Of a DNA stretch of 58,533 bases, positions 1 to 8,150 are shown one piece after another. The DNA is from Bacillus sp. NTK034 (GTDB taxonomy: Bacteria; Bacillota; Bacilli; Bacillales; Cytobacillaceae), in the NCBI RefSeq assembly GCF_017303275.1, contig NZ_JAFKOJ010000017.1, positions 1 to 58,533 of the forward strand, read 5' to 3'. A model generated the notes under the pieces. The model was not told the DNA's origin, searched no databases, and saw only the letters and a program-made list of their open reading frames with translations. Within the stretch, counting starts at the first letter, position 1. The number at the start of each line of letters is the position of its first letter. The position numbers and the translations under genes are program-made.

Positions 1-28
1 TGAGCCAGGATCAAACTCTCCATATAAG
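1..28 (-). rRNA. 16S rRNA gene, 5' end only
   Basis: The reverse complement of the first bases contains GAGAGTTTGATCCTGGCTCA, the universal start of bacterial 16S rRNA. The gene continues beyond the left edge. The exact mature 5' end is placed by similarity to Bacillus 16S and may be off by a few bases. It is the first gene of an rRNA operon downstream of and co-directional with lysS. Confidence 0.95.
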
Positions 29-139
29 AGTTGATTAAGCTCATAAGTTGTCTTTTCAAAAAAGACTAAAGAATTAACGTTGACGTTTTTGTTCGTTCAA
101 TTTTCAAAGATCAATCCGCCGCTCAAAGGCGACTTTATT

Positions 140-168
140 ATCTTATCAGATTCAGTAATCTGAGTCAA
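140..168 (-). promoter_or_regulatory. rRNA operon promoter P2
   Basis: On the minus strand a -35 TTGACT (163-168) and -10 TAAGAT (140-145) are separated by 17 bp, immediately upstream of the 16S leader. The spacer is almost entirely the inverted repeat TCAGATTACTGAATCTGA. Bacillus rrn operons usually carry tandem promoters, and this is the gene-proximal one. Confidence 0.75.
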
Positions 169-221
169 TAACTTTTTTGAAAATCTTTTTTGTAAGTCGC
201 TGTCTCGCAGCAACGAATATA

Positions 222-250
222 AATATATCACCTTGCAGGACAACATGCAA
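222..250 (-). promoter_or_regulatory. candidate rRNA operon promoter P1
   Basis: Upstream of P2 on the minus strand, TTGCAT (245-250) and TATATT (222-227) are 17 bp apart, in AT-rich sequence. It is weaker than P2 at the -35. Tandem P1/P2 is the normal Bacillus arrangement. The sequence between P2 and the 16S start holds the usual pre-16S leader with TTGAAAATTGAAC. Confidence 0.55.
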
Positions 251-360
251 TATGTTTTTTTCTTTTTTATCCGCAAAAATGAAAGAAAAAATATTCCCAT
301 TATTCTGCTCGAAAAAAAGCATCATTTATGCAGATCTTACATCCTAATTCCTCAATATAA

Positions 361-396
361 AACAAAAAAGACAGAGCACGCGCTGTACTCTGTCTT
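361..396 (-). terminator. intrinsic terminator of lysS
   Basis: Perfect 9-bp stem AAGACAGAG (368-376) with CTCTGTCTT (388-396), followed on the minus strand by a T run. It lies just 3' of lysS and separates it from the rRNA operon promoters. Confidence 0.9.
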
Positions 397-408
397 GATT
401 TATAGATA

Positions 409-1899
409 TTAACGATGGCGCATTAACGGGAATAACAGGACATCTCTAATAGAAGGAGAGTTTGTCAGCAGCATGACCAGGCGGTCGATCCCAATGCCAA
501 GTCCGCCAGTTGGCGGCATGCCGTATTCAAGAGCTTCAATAAAGTCGTCATCCATCATATGAGCTTCATCATTGCCCTCTTCACGTTCTTTCAGCTGAGC
601 TTCAAAACGTTCGCGCTGGTCAATCGGATCATTCAGCTCAGTAAAGGCATTCGCATGCTCGCGGGCTACAATGAATAATTCAAATCGATCAGTAAAGCGT
701 GGATCTTCTTCATTTTTCTTAGCAAGCGGTGAAATCTCGACAGGATGCCCATAGATGAATGTAGGCTGAATTAACTTCTCTTCAACCTTCTGCTCAAAGA
801 ATTCGTTAACAATATGTCCATATTCCATATTGTCTTTGATTTCAACACCGTGTTCTTTGGCAAACTGCTGGGCTTCTTCCTTGCTTGTTTCTTTCCAGAA
901 GTCTACCCCTGTGTATTCCTTAATGGCATCTACCATATGAAGCCTTTTCCATTCAGGCTTTAGATCCACTTCGTACTCACCGTACTGCACAGTAGTTGTT
1001 CCAAGAACCTCCTGGGCAATGTGGGCAATAAGATTTTCTGTCAGGCTCATGATATCCCTATAGTCAGCATAAGCTTCATACAATTCAATCATAGTGAATT
1101 CAGGATTGTGACGTGTTGATACACCTTCATTACGGAATACCCGGCCAATTTCATATACCTTTTCAAGGCCGCCCACAATTAGGCGCTTCAGATGAAGCTC
1201 AATCGCGATACGCATATAAAGTTCCATATCCAGCGCATTATGATGAGTGATAAATGGGCGTGCAGATGCTCCCCCTGCAATGGAATGCATCATAGGTGTT
1301 TCAACTTCAAGGTAGCCGTGGCTGTCTAGGTAGCGGCGCATAGATTGGATAATACGGCTTCTTGTGATGAAAGTCTGTTTGCTTTCTTCGCTCATAATTA
1401 GATCCAGGTAACGCTGACGGTAACGCTGCTCAACGTCTTTAAGTCCGTGGAACTTATCCGGAAGTGGACGCAGGGATTTTGTCAGAAGGTCAAATTCCTG
1501 TGCTTTAACAGAAAGTTCGCCTACCTTTGTTTTAAAGAGTGTACCGCTGACCCCAATGATATCCCCCAGGTCGGCAGATTCGAAGATTGCATAGCTCTCT
1601 TCCCCAACTGCATCTTTGCGGATGTAGATTTGAATTTGTCCAGATAGATCTTGTATATGAGCGAATCCGGCTTTCCCTTTTCCGCGCTTTGTCATAATAC
1701 GGCCTGCCAGCGTGACAGAAACATTCTTTTCTTCTATTTCTTCTTTTTCAAGATCACCGTACTGCTTAATTAATTCTTTGCTTTGGTGTGAACGGTCGAA
1801 ACGTTTCCCGAAAGGATCCATTCCCTGTTCGCGCAAGCTGTTCATTTTCTCGCGTCTTACTTTTAACTGGTCATTTAATTCTTCATGACTCTGGCTCAC
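409..1899 (-). CDS. lysS: lysyl-tRNA synthetase, class II
   Basis: Charges tRNA-Lys in the cytoplasm. The 496-residue product has an N-terminal OB-fold anticodon-binding part, then the class II catalytic core with FRNEGVSTRHNPEF (motif 2) and GLGIGIDRLVM (motif 3) near the C-terminus. Length matches the Bacillus enzyme (about 499). The frame is open 14 codons further upstream, but the GTG at 1899 gives MSQSHEELNDQL, aligning with the known family N-terminus, and has GGAG nine bases before it. Single gene: the dusB terminator lies upstream and its own terminator downstream. Assignment is certain; the start is well supported. Confidence 0.98.
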   Translation of the reverse strand: MSQSHEELNDQLKVRREKMNSLREQGMDPFGKRFDRSHQSKELIKQYGDLEKEEIEEKNVSVTLAGRIMTKRGKGKAGFAHIQDLSGQIQIYIRKDAVGEESYAIFESADLGDIIGVSGTLFKTKVGELSVKAQEFDLLTKSLRPLPDKFHGLKDVEQRYRQRYLDLIMSEESKQTFITRSRIIQSMRRYLDSHGYLEVETPMMHSIAGGASARPFITHHNALDMELYMRIAIELHLKRLIVGGLEKVYEIGRVFRNEGVSTRHNPEFTMIELYEAYADYRDIMSLTENLIAHIAQEVLGTTTVQYGEYEVDLKPEWKRLHMVDAIKEYTGVDFWKETSKEEAQQFAKEHGVEIKDNMEYGHIVNEFFEQKVEEKLIQPTFIYGHPVEISPLAKKNEEDPRFTDRFELFIVAREHANAFTELNDPIDQRERFEAQLKEREEGNDEAHMMDDDFIEALEYGMPPTGGLGIGIDRLVMLLTNSPSIRDVLLFPLMRHR

Positions 1900-2022
1900 T
1901 GAAATCATCTCCATTTTGTAAATCTTTTTATGTATGCACAATTCTGCGATCCTTCAAAAATGTATATCACTATTATTTTACACAAAGTGAGTAAATCAGA
2001 CATCCTAAATATTTAAATAGAA

Positions 2023-2053
2023 TAAAAACTGCCAGTTCATGCACTGGCAGTTT
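2023..2053 (-). terminator. terminator of the folate operon (after dusB)
   Basis: AAACTGCCAGT (2026-2036) pairs with ACTGGCAGTTT (2043-2053), an 11-bp stem followed on the minus strand by TTTTTATTC. It ends the pabB-to-dusB transcription unit before lysS. Confidence 0.9.
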
Positions 2054-2109
2054 CCTTATATCAAAAGTATTATAGGCAAAGAATGACAGCCTGTCAAACT
2101 TTACGTCGC

Positions 2110-3111
2110 TTATCCAGCCTGTGTCTGGCTTCTTTCCTTTTCTTCTGCATCGATAACCAAAGCGTTCAGCAATGTAACAAGATCTTCTCTCGTATCACAT
2201 TCGTTAACCGCATTGCGGACTTTCGCATTGCCCCGGATTCCTTTAAGGTACCATGCTGCATGCTTTCTCATTTCACGGACAGCGATAAATTCGCCTTTTA
2301 GTGAAATCAGTCGGTCCAGGTGAAGAATGCACACTTCAATCTTTTCGCGCACAGAAGGCTCGCCCATTAATTCACCAGTCTCAAGGTATTTGACTGTGCG
2401 GTAGATCATCCATGGGTTTCCTAAAGCAGCACGTCCGATCATGACACCGTCACAGCCTGTTTCATCCAGCATACGCTTGGCATCCTGCGGTGTCTGCACA
2501 TCACCATTTCCGATAAGCGGGATGTTAATGTTATGCTTCACTTCGCGAATGATATCCCAGTTTGCTTTCCCTTCATACATTTGGACACGCGTACGTCCGT
2601 GAAGGGTTACAGCTTTACCGCCGGCGCGTTCAACAGCCTGAGCGTTTTTTACAGCATAAATGTGATCTTCATCCCAGCCCATGCGCATTTTCACAGTAAC
2701 AGGCTTTTCGACAGCGTCCGTTACAACAGAAACCATTTCATAAATTTTATCCGGGTCAAGGAGCCACTTGGCACCTGCATCACATTTAGTGATTTTAGGG
2801 ACAGGGCATCCCATGTTAATGTCGATGATATCTGCATTTGTATTTTTATCAACAAACTTCGCTGCTTCTACCAGCGTTTCTTTTTCGCCTCCGAAAATCT
2901 GCAGGCTTAGCGGCTTTTCTCTTTCATCAATATAAAGCATATTCATGGTTCTTTCGTTCTTAGAGACAATGCCTTTGTCGCTGACCATCTCAGCACACAC
3001 GAGACCGGCACCGAATTCTTTTACAGTCAGCCGGAAAGCCGAGTTGCACACTCCGGCCATCGGAGCCAGTACAACACGGTTTTTCAACTCGATATCGCCA
3101 ATTTTGAAAAT
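2110..3111 (-). CDS. dusB: tRNA-dihydrouridine synthase DusB (probable ATT start)
   Basis: FMN-dependent reduction of uridine to dihydrouridine in tRNA. A TIM-barrel Dus protein: LAPMAGVCNSAFR near the N-terminus, the conserved cysteine in NMGCPVPK, and a C-terminal helical domain. In Bacillus it follows the folate genes, as here. The only in-frame conventional start is a GTG at 3118-3120, but that codon is part of the ribosome binding site AAAGGAGGTG (3118-3127). The correctly spaced codon is ATT at 3109-3111, which gives a 333-residue protein beginning MFKIGDIELKN, the same length and start as I recall for the B. subtilis protein. The family call is certain; the ATT start is an inference. 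Confidence 0.95.
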   Translation of the reverse strand: MFKIGDIELKNRVVLAPMAGVCNSAFRLTVKEFGAGLVCAEMVSDKGIVSKNERTMNMLYIDEREKPLSLQIFGGEKETLVEAAKFVDKNTNADIIDINMGCPVPKITKCDAGAKWLLDPDKIYEMVSVVTDAVEKPVTVKMRMGWDEDHIYAVKNAQAVERAGGKAVTLHGRTRVQMYEGKANWDIIREVKHNINIPLIGNGDVQTPQDAKRMLDETGCDGVMIGRAALGNPWMIYRTVKYLETGELMGEPSVREKIEVCILHLDRLISLKGEFIAVREMRKHAAWYLKGIRGNAKVRNAVNECDTREDLVTLLNALVIDAEEKERSQTQAG

Positions 3112-3148
3112 TGCACCCACCTCCTTTTAAAATATTCAAACGTATATA

Positions 3149-3364
3149 TTAATCGTGCTCCTGCCTTGGAGCTAATTCTTCCTGTGTTACTTTAAGCGCC
3201 AGAGCGATCTGCTCAATTAAAGCCGGTGCAGGCATGCGGTTTCCTCTTTCAATTTCACCCAATATTGAAACCGATACACCCAGCTCTCTCGCAAACCCTT
3301 CTTGCGTAAATCCTTTTAATTTTCGAAAAGCGCGAATACGTCTTCCCCATTTTTCTGCTTCCAT
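3149..3364 (-). CDS. yazB: small XRE-family helix-turn-helix protein YazB
   Basis: A 71-residue protein that is essentially one Cro/C1-type HTH: IRAFRKLKGFTQEGFARELG followed by SVSILGEIERG. A predicted DNA-binding regulator of unknown target. It overlaps the 3' end of folK by 49 bp and sits between folK and dusB as in B. subtilis, so it is co-transcribed with the folate genes. ATG start with AGAGGGAG upstream. Confidence 0.85.
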   Translation of the reverse strand: MEAEKWGRRIRAFRKLKGFTQEGFARELGVSVSILGEIERGNRMPAPALIEQIALALKVTQEELAPRQEHD

Positions 3365-3843
3365 ATCCGTACTCCCTCTCTGTCAGGTATAGCATCCAGT
3401 ATTGAAATTAAGGGCCTCTCCATCTTCGGAAGCCTGATGCTGGAATCAACCTCTAAAAGAGGAACAAGGACAAACGCTCTTTCATGCATCCGAGGATGAG
3501 GAACAATAAGCTTCTCTGTTTCAATATTTTCGTGATTATACAGCAAAATGTCAAGGTCTATTGTCCGGGGGCCCCAATGGATTTCCCTTTTTCTTCCAAG
3601 TTCTAATTCTATATCAAGGCATGCATCCAGCAATTCAAAAGGCTTTAATCCTGTGGAAATTTGAATAGCCATATTTAAAAATTGTTCTTGATCTTCATAC
3701 CCAACCGGGTCGGTTTCGTAAATAGAAGAAGTATTTACCACTTCAGTATCCGGAAGCTGATTAATCATCCCAACGGCTTCCTTCAAGTGTTCAATCCGGC
3801 TGCCGATATTTGAGCCAAGTGCAATAAAAGCGGAATTCTTCAT
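3316..3843 (-). CDS. folK: 2-amino-4-hydroxy-6-hydroxymethyldihydropteridine diphosphokinase
   Basis: Transfers pyrophosphate from ATP to 6-hydroxymethyl-7,8-dihydropterin in folate synthesis. 175 residues with the family signatures IALGSNIG near the N-terminus, TDPVGYEDQ, and the catalytic GPRTIDLDILLY. It overlaps folB by 4 bp upstream (ATGA type) and yazB downstream, so translation is probably coupled. The longer C-terminal tail overlapping yazB is typical of the Bacillus gene. Confidence 0.96.
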   Translation of the reverse strand: MKNSAFIALGSNIGSRIEHLKEAVGMINQLPDTEVVNTSSIYETDPVGYEDQEQFLNMAIQISTGLKPFELLDACLDIELELGRKREIHWGPRTIDLDILLYNHENIETEKLIVPHPRMHERAFVLVPLLEVDSSIRLPKMERPLISILDAIPDREGVRIWKQKNGEDVFALFEN

Positions 3844-4202
3844 GATCTGCCTCTCGTAATTTCAATGGCAACTGATTGATAATGGCCAGGAATAGGCGGA
3901 TCCGGCTTGATTACTTTGACAGTCAGCTGCAGAATCAGCGGAAAACGCGAAAGAAGTTCTGCTGCCAGCTTTTCTGCTACAGCTTCAACCAGCTTAAAGG
4001 GCTTTCCTTCCACAACCTCTTTGCATACTGCATACAGCTCGCCATAGTTAATGGAGTCATTAAGATTATCTGTTTCCCCGGCTTTTTTCAGGTCTGCTTC
4101 CACGGTAAGGTCTACCGCAAAGCGCTGGCCAAGCCGTGTTTCTTCAGGAAAAACACCGTGGTAGCCATAAAACTCCATTCGGTTTACATAGATTTTATCC
4201 AA
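3840..4202 (-). CDS. folB: dihydroneopterin aldolase
   Basis: Converts 7,8-dihydroneopterin to 6-hydroxymethyl-dihydropterin and glycolaldehyde. Family features: FYGYHGVFPEE and VKVIKPDPPIPGHY. The frame opens at a GTG (4211), but that GTG is part of the ribosome binding site AAAGGTG lying inside the end of folP. The TTG at 4200-4202 is correctly spaced and gives MDKIYVNRMEFYG and 120 residues, the B. subtilis length. It overlaps folP by 8 bp and folK by 4 bp: a tightly coupled operon. Confidence 0.95.
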   Translation of the reverse strand: MDKIYVNRMEFYGYHGVFPEETRLGQRFAVDLTVEADLKKAGETDNLNDSINYGELYAVCKEVVEGKPFKLVEAVAEKLAAELLSRFPLILQLTVKVIKPDPPIPGHYQSVAIEITRGRS

Positions 4203-5031
4203 TATATTCACCTTTTCCCATTAAAGCGTCCATCATTTTCGCCATTCGGCTCATTTCCTTTACATCATGGATGCGGATCATCTGGCAGCCTTTTTGAATG
4301 CCGTAGCAGACTGTTGCCCCTGTTCCTTCTGTTCTTTCCTCTACCGGAAGGTCCAGGATGGTTCCGATCATCCGCTTTTTCGATGTTCCAAGCAGTACAG
4401 GATACCCAATGGCAACTAGCTTGTCCAAGTCTCTCATCATTTGCAGGTTATAATTTAAGTCTTTGGCAAAACCGATGCCAGGGTCCAGGATAATGTTCTC
4501 GTCTTTAACCCCGGCTGACTTTACAAGAGCGATGCTTTCGTACAGGTCATTCAGAACATCACGGAAAAATGAAGTGTATTCCATATCTTTGCGGTTATGC
4601 ATTAAGATAATCGGCGCTCCCGTTTCCGCTGCGACTGATGCCATCTGAGGATCCGCTTTGGCACCCCAGACATCATTGATAATATGAGCCCCAGCTTCAA
4701 CGGCCTGCCTGGCGACTTCAGCTTTATAGGTATCAATTGATATCGGAACATCTACTTCCTTTGAAATCGCCTCAATGACAGGAAGAACACGCTTCAGCTC
4801 TTCCGCTGCAGGCACCGGATCAAATCCCGGGCGGGTTGATTCTCCCCCGACATCAATAATATCTGCTCCATTTTCAACCATCTTCAGGGCATGCTTAACT
4901 GCTAGATCCTGATGACTGTATTTGCCTCCATCCGAGAAGGAGTCCGGCGTTGCATTCAAAATTCCCATTACAATGGTTTTCTTTCCGTAATCCAACCTAT
5001 ATGGCCCACACTGAATTGTTGTTTTAGACAT
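4195..5031 (-). CDS. folP: dihydropteroate synthase (sulfonamide target)
   Basis: Joins p-aminobenzoate to the pterin pyrophosphate made by FolK. 278-residue TIM barrel with both DHPS signatures, GILNATPDSFSDGG and DIIDVGGESTRPG, and a C-terminal IRIHDVKEM. ATG start with AGGAGG upstream. Known in B. subtilis as sul. It lies between pabC and folB, so PABA and pterin branches are made from one transcript. Confidence 0.98.
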   Translation of the reverse strand: MSKTTIQCGPYRLDYGKKTIVMGILNATPDSFSDGGKYSHQDLAVKHALKMVENGADIIDVGGESTRPGFDPVPAAEELKRVLPVIEAISKEVDVPISIDTYKAEVARQAVEAGAHIINDVWGAKADPQMASVAAETGAPIILMHNRKDMEYTSFFRDVLNDLYESIALVKSAGVKDENIILDPGIGFAKDLNYNLQMMRDLDKLVAIGYPVLLGTSKKRMIGTILDLPVEERTEGTGATVCYGIQKGCQMIRIHDVKEMSRMAKMMDALMGKGEYIG

Positions 5032-5042
5032 TATGAATCCTC

Positions 5043-5900
5043 CTACAGTTCATACCTGCTCCATAAGTGTTCACAGTGATTTTCGTAGTGAAGCTGGAGC
5101 TCTCTTGTTTTTTTGCCGGAAAGTCCCGGCATGGGAAGGCCATCAAATGAGCAAATCGGTACAATCTCCTGAATGGAGTTCGTTACAAAAACTTCATCTG
5201 CCCCCAATATAGCTTCCGGCCTATACATGTCTTCCTTCACATTTATCTCCAGTTTCTCTGCAAGCCTGATCACAAATCTTCGGGTAATGCCGTTAAGTAT
5301 GCCAGATTCAAGCGAGGGAGTAAATAAATGGCCTCCATTAATCCAGAATAGGTTAGAAGTGACCCCTTCTGCCAAAAAACCTTCCTTTGTCAAAAAGATC
5401 CCTTCTTTGCCAGGGTCGTCTCCCGCTTCTTTTTTAGCCAGAATGTTATTTAAATAATGATGGGACTTCAGGCGTTCTGTCCCTTCAGGTGTATTGCGGG
5501 GAATCTTCAGCAGCACTGCCTGCTTTTCTGCGCCCGTATTCCTTTGGGGAAGCGGCTTGGAGAAAAGGATCGTATTCGGTCTTGTGTATGGAGCTGTCTG
5601 CAGGCCAATTTCTCCGTTTCCCGCTGACACATTCATCCGGATATAGGCATTGTTGTATCCGTTTTTTTCAAGAAGCATTTCCAGCGCTCCAAGCACTTGT
5701 TCTCTATTATAGCTTGCATCGATTTTTAGAACTTCCAGGCTCCAGTTCAGCCGCTCCAGATGGTCATCCAGTAAAAAAGGATGACCATTGTAGACACGGA
5801 AGGTTTCGAACAGCCCCAAACCATATAAAAAACCATGATCAAGAGGAGAGATCCTGGCCTCCTCTTTCCTGATAACTTCACCATTCATGTATATATACAA
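5043..5900 (-). CDS. pabC: aminodeoxychorismate lyase
   Basis: PLP fold-type IV enzyme that releases pyruvate from 4-amino-4-deoxychorismate to give p-aminobenzoate. 285 residues with SPLDHGFLYGLGLFETFR at the N-terminus, the PLP-lysine region LKSHHYLNNI and EGVTSNLFWI. It starts at a TTG (5898-5900) three bases after the pabA stop, with GAGGGGATG in the end of pabA as ribosome binding site. Related D-amino acid and branched-chain aminotransferases share the fold; the pab context decides the call. Confidence 0.95.
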   Translation of the reverse strand: MYIYMNGEVIRKEEARISPLDHGFLYGLGLFETFRVYNGHPFLLDDHLERLNWSLEVLKIDASYNREQVLGALEMLLEKNGYNNAYIRMNVSAGNGEIGLQTAPYTRPNTILFSKPLPQRNTGAEKQAVLLKIPRNTPEGTERLKSHHYLNNILAKKEAGDDPGKEGIFLTKEGFLAEGVTSNLFWINGGHLFTPSLESGILNGITRRFVIRLAEKLEINVKEDMYRPEAILGADEVFVTNSIQEIVPICSFDGLPMPGLSGKKTRELQLHYENHCEHLWSRYEL

Positions 5901-5903
5901 GGT

Positions 5904-6497
5904 TTACATCCCCTCTGTCTGCAGTGAAGCTTTGTAATGCTGAATAAAATTATGAAGAAGTTCCTTTCCAGCCGTTGTCATAATTGACTCCGGATGGAAT
6001 TGGACACCTTCCAAAGGGAGCTCCTTATGGCGTATGGCCATAATTTCCCCTTCAGCTGTCCAGGCCGAGACCTCAAGGCAATCTGGCAGAGTCTCCTTTT
6101 TTACAATCAGCGAATGGTAGCGGGTGGCAGGAAACGGATTGGGCAAGCCCTTAAAAATGGTTTTCCCATCATGAAAAATGTCGGAGGTTTTTCCATGCAT
6201 GAGCCGCTCGGCCTGCACAACATCACCACCGAATACTTGAGCAATCGACTGATGTCCCAGACAAACGCCGAAGACAGGTATTTTTCCTGCAAAAGCTTCA
6301 ATGGCCTCCAGGCTGATGCCTGCTTCATTTGGGCTGCACGGACCCGGAGAGATCATTAGGAACTTCGGCTGCAAACTTCCAATTTCAGAAATAGAGGTTT
6401 CATCGTTTCTTTTTACAACCAGCTCTTCGCCTAATTCACCGAGATACTGTACGAGATTATACGTAAAAGAGTCGTAATTATCGATCATATAAATCAT
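5904..6497 (-). CDS. pabA: glutamine amidotransferase of aminodeoxychorismate/anthranilate synthase
   Basis: Supplies ammonia to PabB, and in Bacillus usually also to anthranilate synthase (amphibolic PabA/TrpG). 197 residues with MIDNYDSFTYNLVQYLGE, the catalytic cysteine in GVCLGHQ and the His-Glu of QFHPES. The true start is the ATG at 6495-6497, overlapping the pabB stop in ATGA with AAAAGGGGAT before it; the longer upstream frame is pabB sequence. In B. subtilis the homologue is repressed by TRAP binding at its ribosome binding site. I see no run of GAG/TAG repeats here, so that control is not supported. Confidence 0.95.
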   Translation of the reverse strand: MIYMIDNYDSFTYNLVQYLGELGEELVVKRNDETSISEIGSLQPKFLMISPGPCSPNEAGISLEAIEAFAGKIPVFGVCLGHQSIAQVFGGDVVQAERLMHGKTSDIFHDGKTIFKGLPNPFPATRYHSLIVKKETLPDCLEVSAWTAEGEIMAIRHKELPLEGVQFHPESIMTTAGKELLHNFIQHYKASLQTEGM

Positions 6498-7909
6498 AGC
6501 TGATCCCCTTTTGCCTGTTCTGCGAGTTCTTTTGCTTTCCAAAGAGCAATTGCTTTTTTCAGCGACTCTTTGTATTCATTTTTAGGATTGGAGTCAATAA
6601 CAATGCCGGCACCCGCCTGCACATGGGCCTGTCCTTTTTTAACAAGCATAGTCCGGATGATAATATTCAGTTCCAGGTCGCCGCTGAAATTGATCCAGCC
6701 AAGAGAGCCGGTGTATGGGCCCCTTGTGACCGGTTCAAGCTCTTCAATGATTTCCATGGTCCGCACTTTTGGCGCGCCTGTAATGGTCCCTCCCGGAAAT
6801 ACAGCGTCGATGATATCAACGGCATTCTTCCCGTCTGCCAGCTCTCCTTTTACATTGGAGACAATATGCATCACATGTGAGTATTTTTCAATGACCATGA
6901 ACTCATCCACTGTAACGGTACCAAATTTGCAGACTCTTCCCAGGTCATTTCGCTCCAGATCGACCAGCATCACGTGCTCTGCGCGCTCTTTCTCGTTTTC
7001 AATCAGTTCACTGGCGAGTTTGAGGTCCTCCTCATGGTCCTTCCCGCGGGATCTTGTCCCGGCAATCGGCCGCGTGCTGACGGTGTTTCCTTTTTTCTTA
7101 ATCAGCAGTTCCGGGGATCCGCTGACAAGCTGATACCCCGGCGTGTGAAAATACCCCATGTATGGAGACGGGTTTAACGCTCTAAGCTGCTCGTATACAT
7201 CCATTGCCTGATTATGAATTGGCTGGCTTTGGCGTACCGAGAGATTTACCTGAAAGACATCTCCCTGTGAAATATATTCCTGAATACTCCTGACGGCAGC
7301 CATGAATTCTTCTTCATTCATGGACACACCAAGTGTATTTTCTGCCTGATTGTATTCCGCTTTCACAGAAGGCTCCTTACTTTCACTCTTCCATTTCTGC
7401 TCCCAATTCTCTGCCCGTTCCTCAATCGAGTGCTCCTCCCCTTTTTCGTATAAGAAAATCAGCCAGAGCTCTTCGGTTTCATGGTCAAAGACAAAGCATT
7501 CTTTATAAATGAAAAAATGAATATCAGGTATCTGCAGGTCATCTTGAGCCTCATTTGGAAGCTTTTCGATATAACGTGCGTAATCATAGCTGATAAACCC
7601 GATTGCTCCTCCCTGAAAGTCAGGAAGTTCATCGAGCTTTTCTGCTTTATAGTCATTCAGCCATTCCTGCATCAAATGAAGGGGGTTGCCTTCCAGCACC
7701 TGTTTTTCGCCGTTTCTTACAATTTCAAGTTCTGAATTTTTGCCTGTTAAAATAGCTTCCGGCTCAAAGGCTGCGATACTGTACCTGCCGCCACGTCCGC
7801 TTTCAAGCAGAACATGATGCGCCAATCCCTCCGACAGCAAGCGGTATTGGCGGAAAAACCGATTATATGTATAAGGTATTTTTTTTGCATGGATGTGAAG
7901 CTGCTTCAA
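6494..7909 (-). CDS. pabB: aminodeoxychorismate synthase component I
   Basis: Aminates chorismate to 4-amino-4-deoxychorismate, using ammonia from PabA. 471 residues: an N-terminal anthranilate-synthase-like region, then the chorismate-binding domain with PFPGGTITGAPK-type sequence (here VFPGGTITGAPKVRTMEII) and GSLGWINFSGD. TTG start (7909) preceded by AGGGGTGA. First gene of the folate operon, since the cysK terminator lies between cysK and it. TrpE is the main alternative, but pabA, pabC and folP follow directly. Confidence 0.96.
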   Translation of the reverse strand: MKQLHIHAKKIPYTYNRFFRQYRLLSEGLAHHVLLESGRGGRYSIAAFEPEAILTGKNSELEIVRNGEKQVLEGNPLHLMQEWLNDYKAEKLDELPDFQGGAIGFISYDYARYIEKLPNEAQDDLQIPDIHFFIYKECFVFDHETEELWLIFLYEKGEEHSIEERAENWEQKWKSESKEPSVKAEYNQAENTLGVSMNEEEFMAAVRSIQEYISQGDVFQVNLSVRQSQPIHNQAMDVYEQLRALNPSPYMGYFHTPGYQLVSGSPELLIKKKGNTVSTRPIAGTRSRGKDHEEDLKLASELIENEKERAEHVMLVDLERNDLGRVCKFGTVTVDEFMVIEKYSHVMHIVSNVKGELADGKNAVDIIDAVFPGGTITGAPKVRTMEIIEELEPVTRGPYTGSLGWINFSGDLELNIIIRTMLVKKGQAHVQAGAGIVIDSNPKNEYKESLKKAIALWKAKELAEQAKGDQL

Positions 7910-7989
7910 TGAATGTCACCCCTATATATTTCTCTTTTTTCATCATACATGATGCAGGGCATGCTTTCATAATTTTTATTGCAGGAAAC

Positions 7990-8060
7990 AAAAGCAGAGG
8001 CGCCTTGCCCACCCCCGACACCTCGAGGGGATAGGCGCTGTAGCTGTAGCTAGAGCAGAC
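7990..8060 (+). repeat. palindromic repeat element R1, short form
   Basis: Begins AAAGCAGAGGCGCC and ends GGCGCTGTAGC...CTAGAGCAGAC. The outer arms GGCGCC/GGCGCT and CCCCCGA/TCGAGGGG are kept, but the roughly 55-bp inner arm of full-length copies is gone. It lies between the cysK terminator and pabB; the rest of this 240-bp gap shows no gene. Confidence 0.8.
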
Positions 8061-8111
8061 ACTCTTACACAGAGTTATTTACATCGTTCAATTTTGCAGT
8101 TTCCTATACAA

Positions 8112-8143
8112 CAAAAAAACAGCGGCCCATTGGAGACCGCTGT
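8112..8143 (-). terminator. terminator of cysK
   Basis: ACAGCGG (8119-8125) and CCGCTGT (8137-8143) form a 7-bp GC-rich stem followed on the minus strand by TTTTTTTGT, eight bases after the cysK stop. It isolates cysK from the folate operon. Confidence 0.9.
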
Positions 8144-8150
8144 CATATCA

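Noticed and set aside
6480..6560. TRAP-binding site over the pabA ribosome binding site
   Set aside because: No run of GAG/TAG triplets spaced by two bases was visible.
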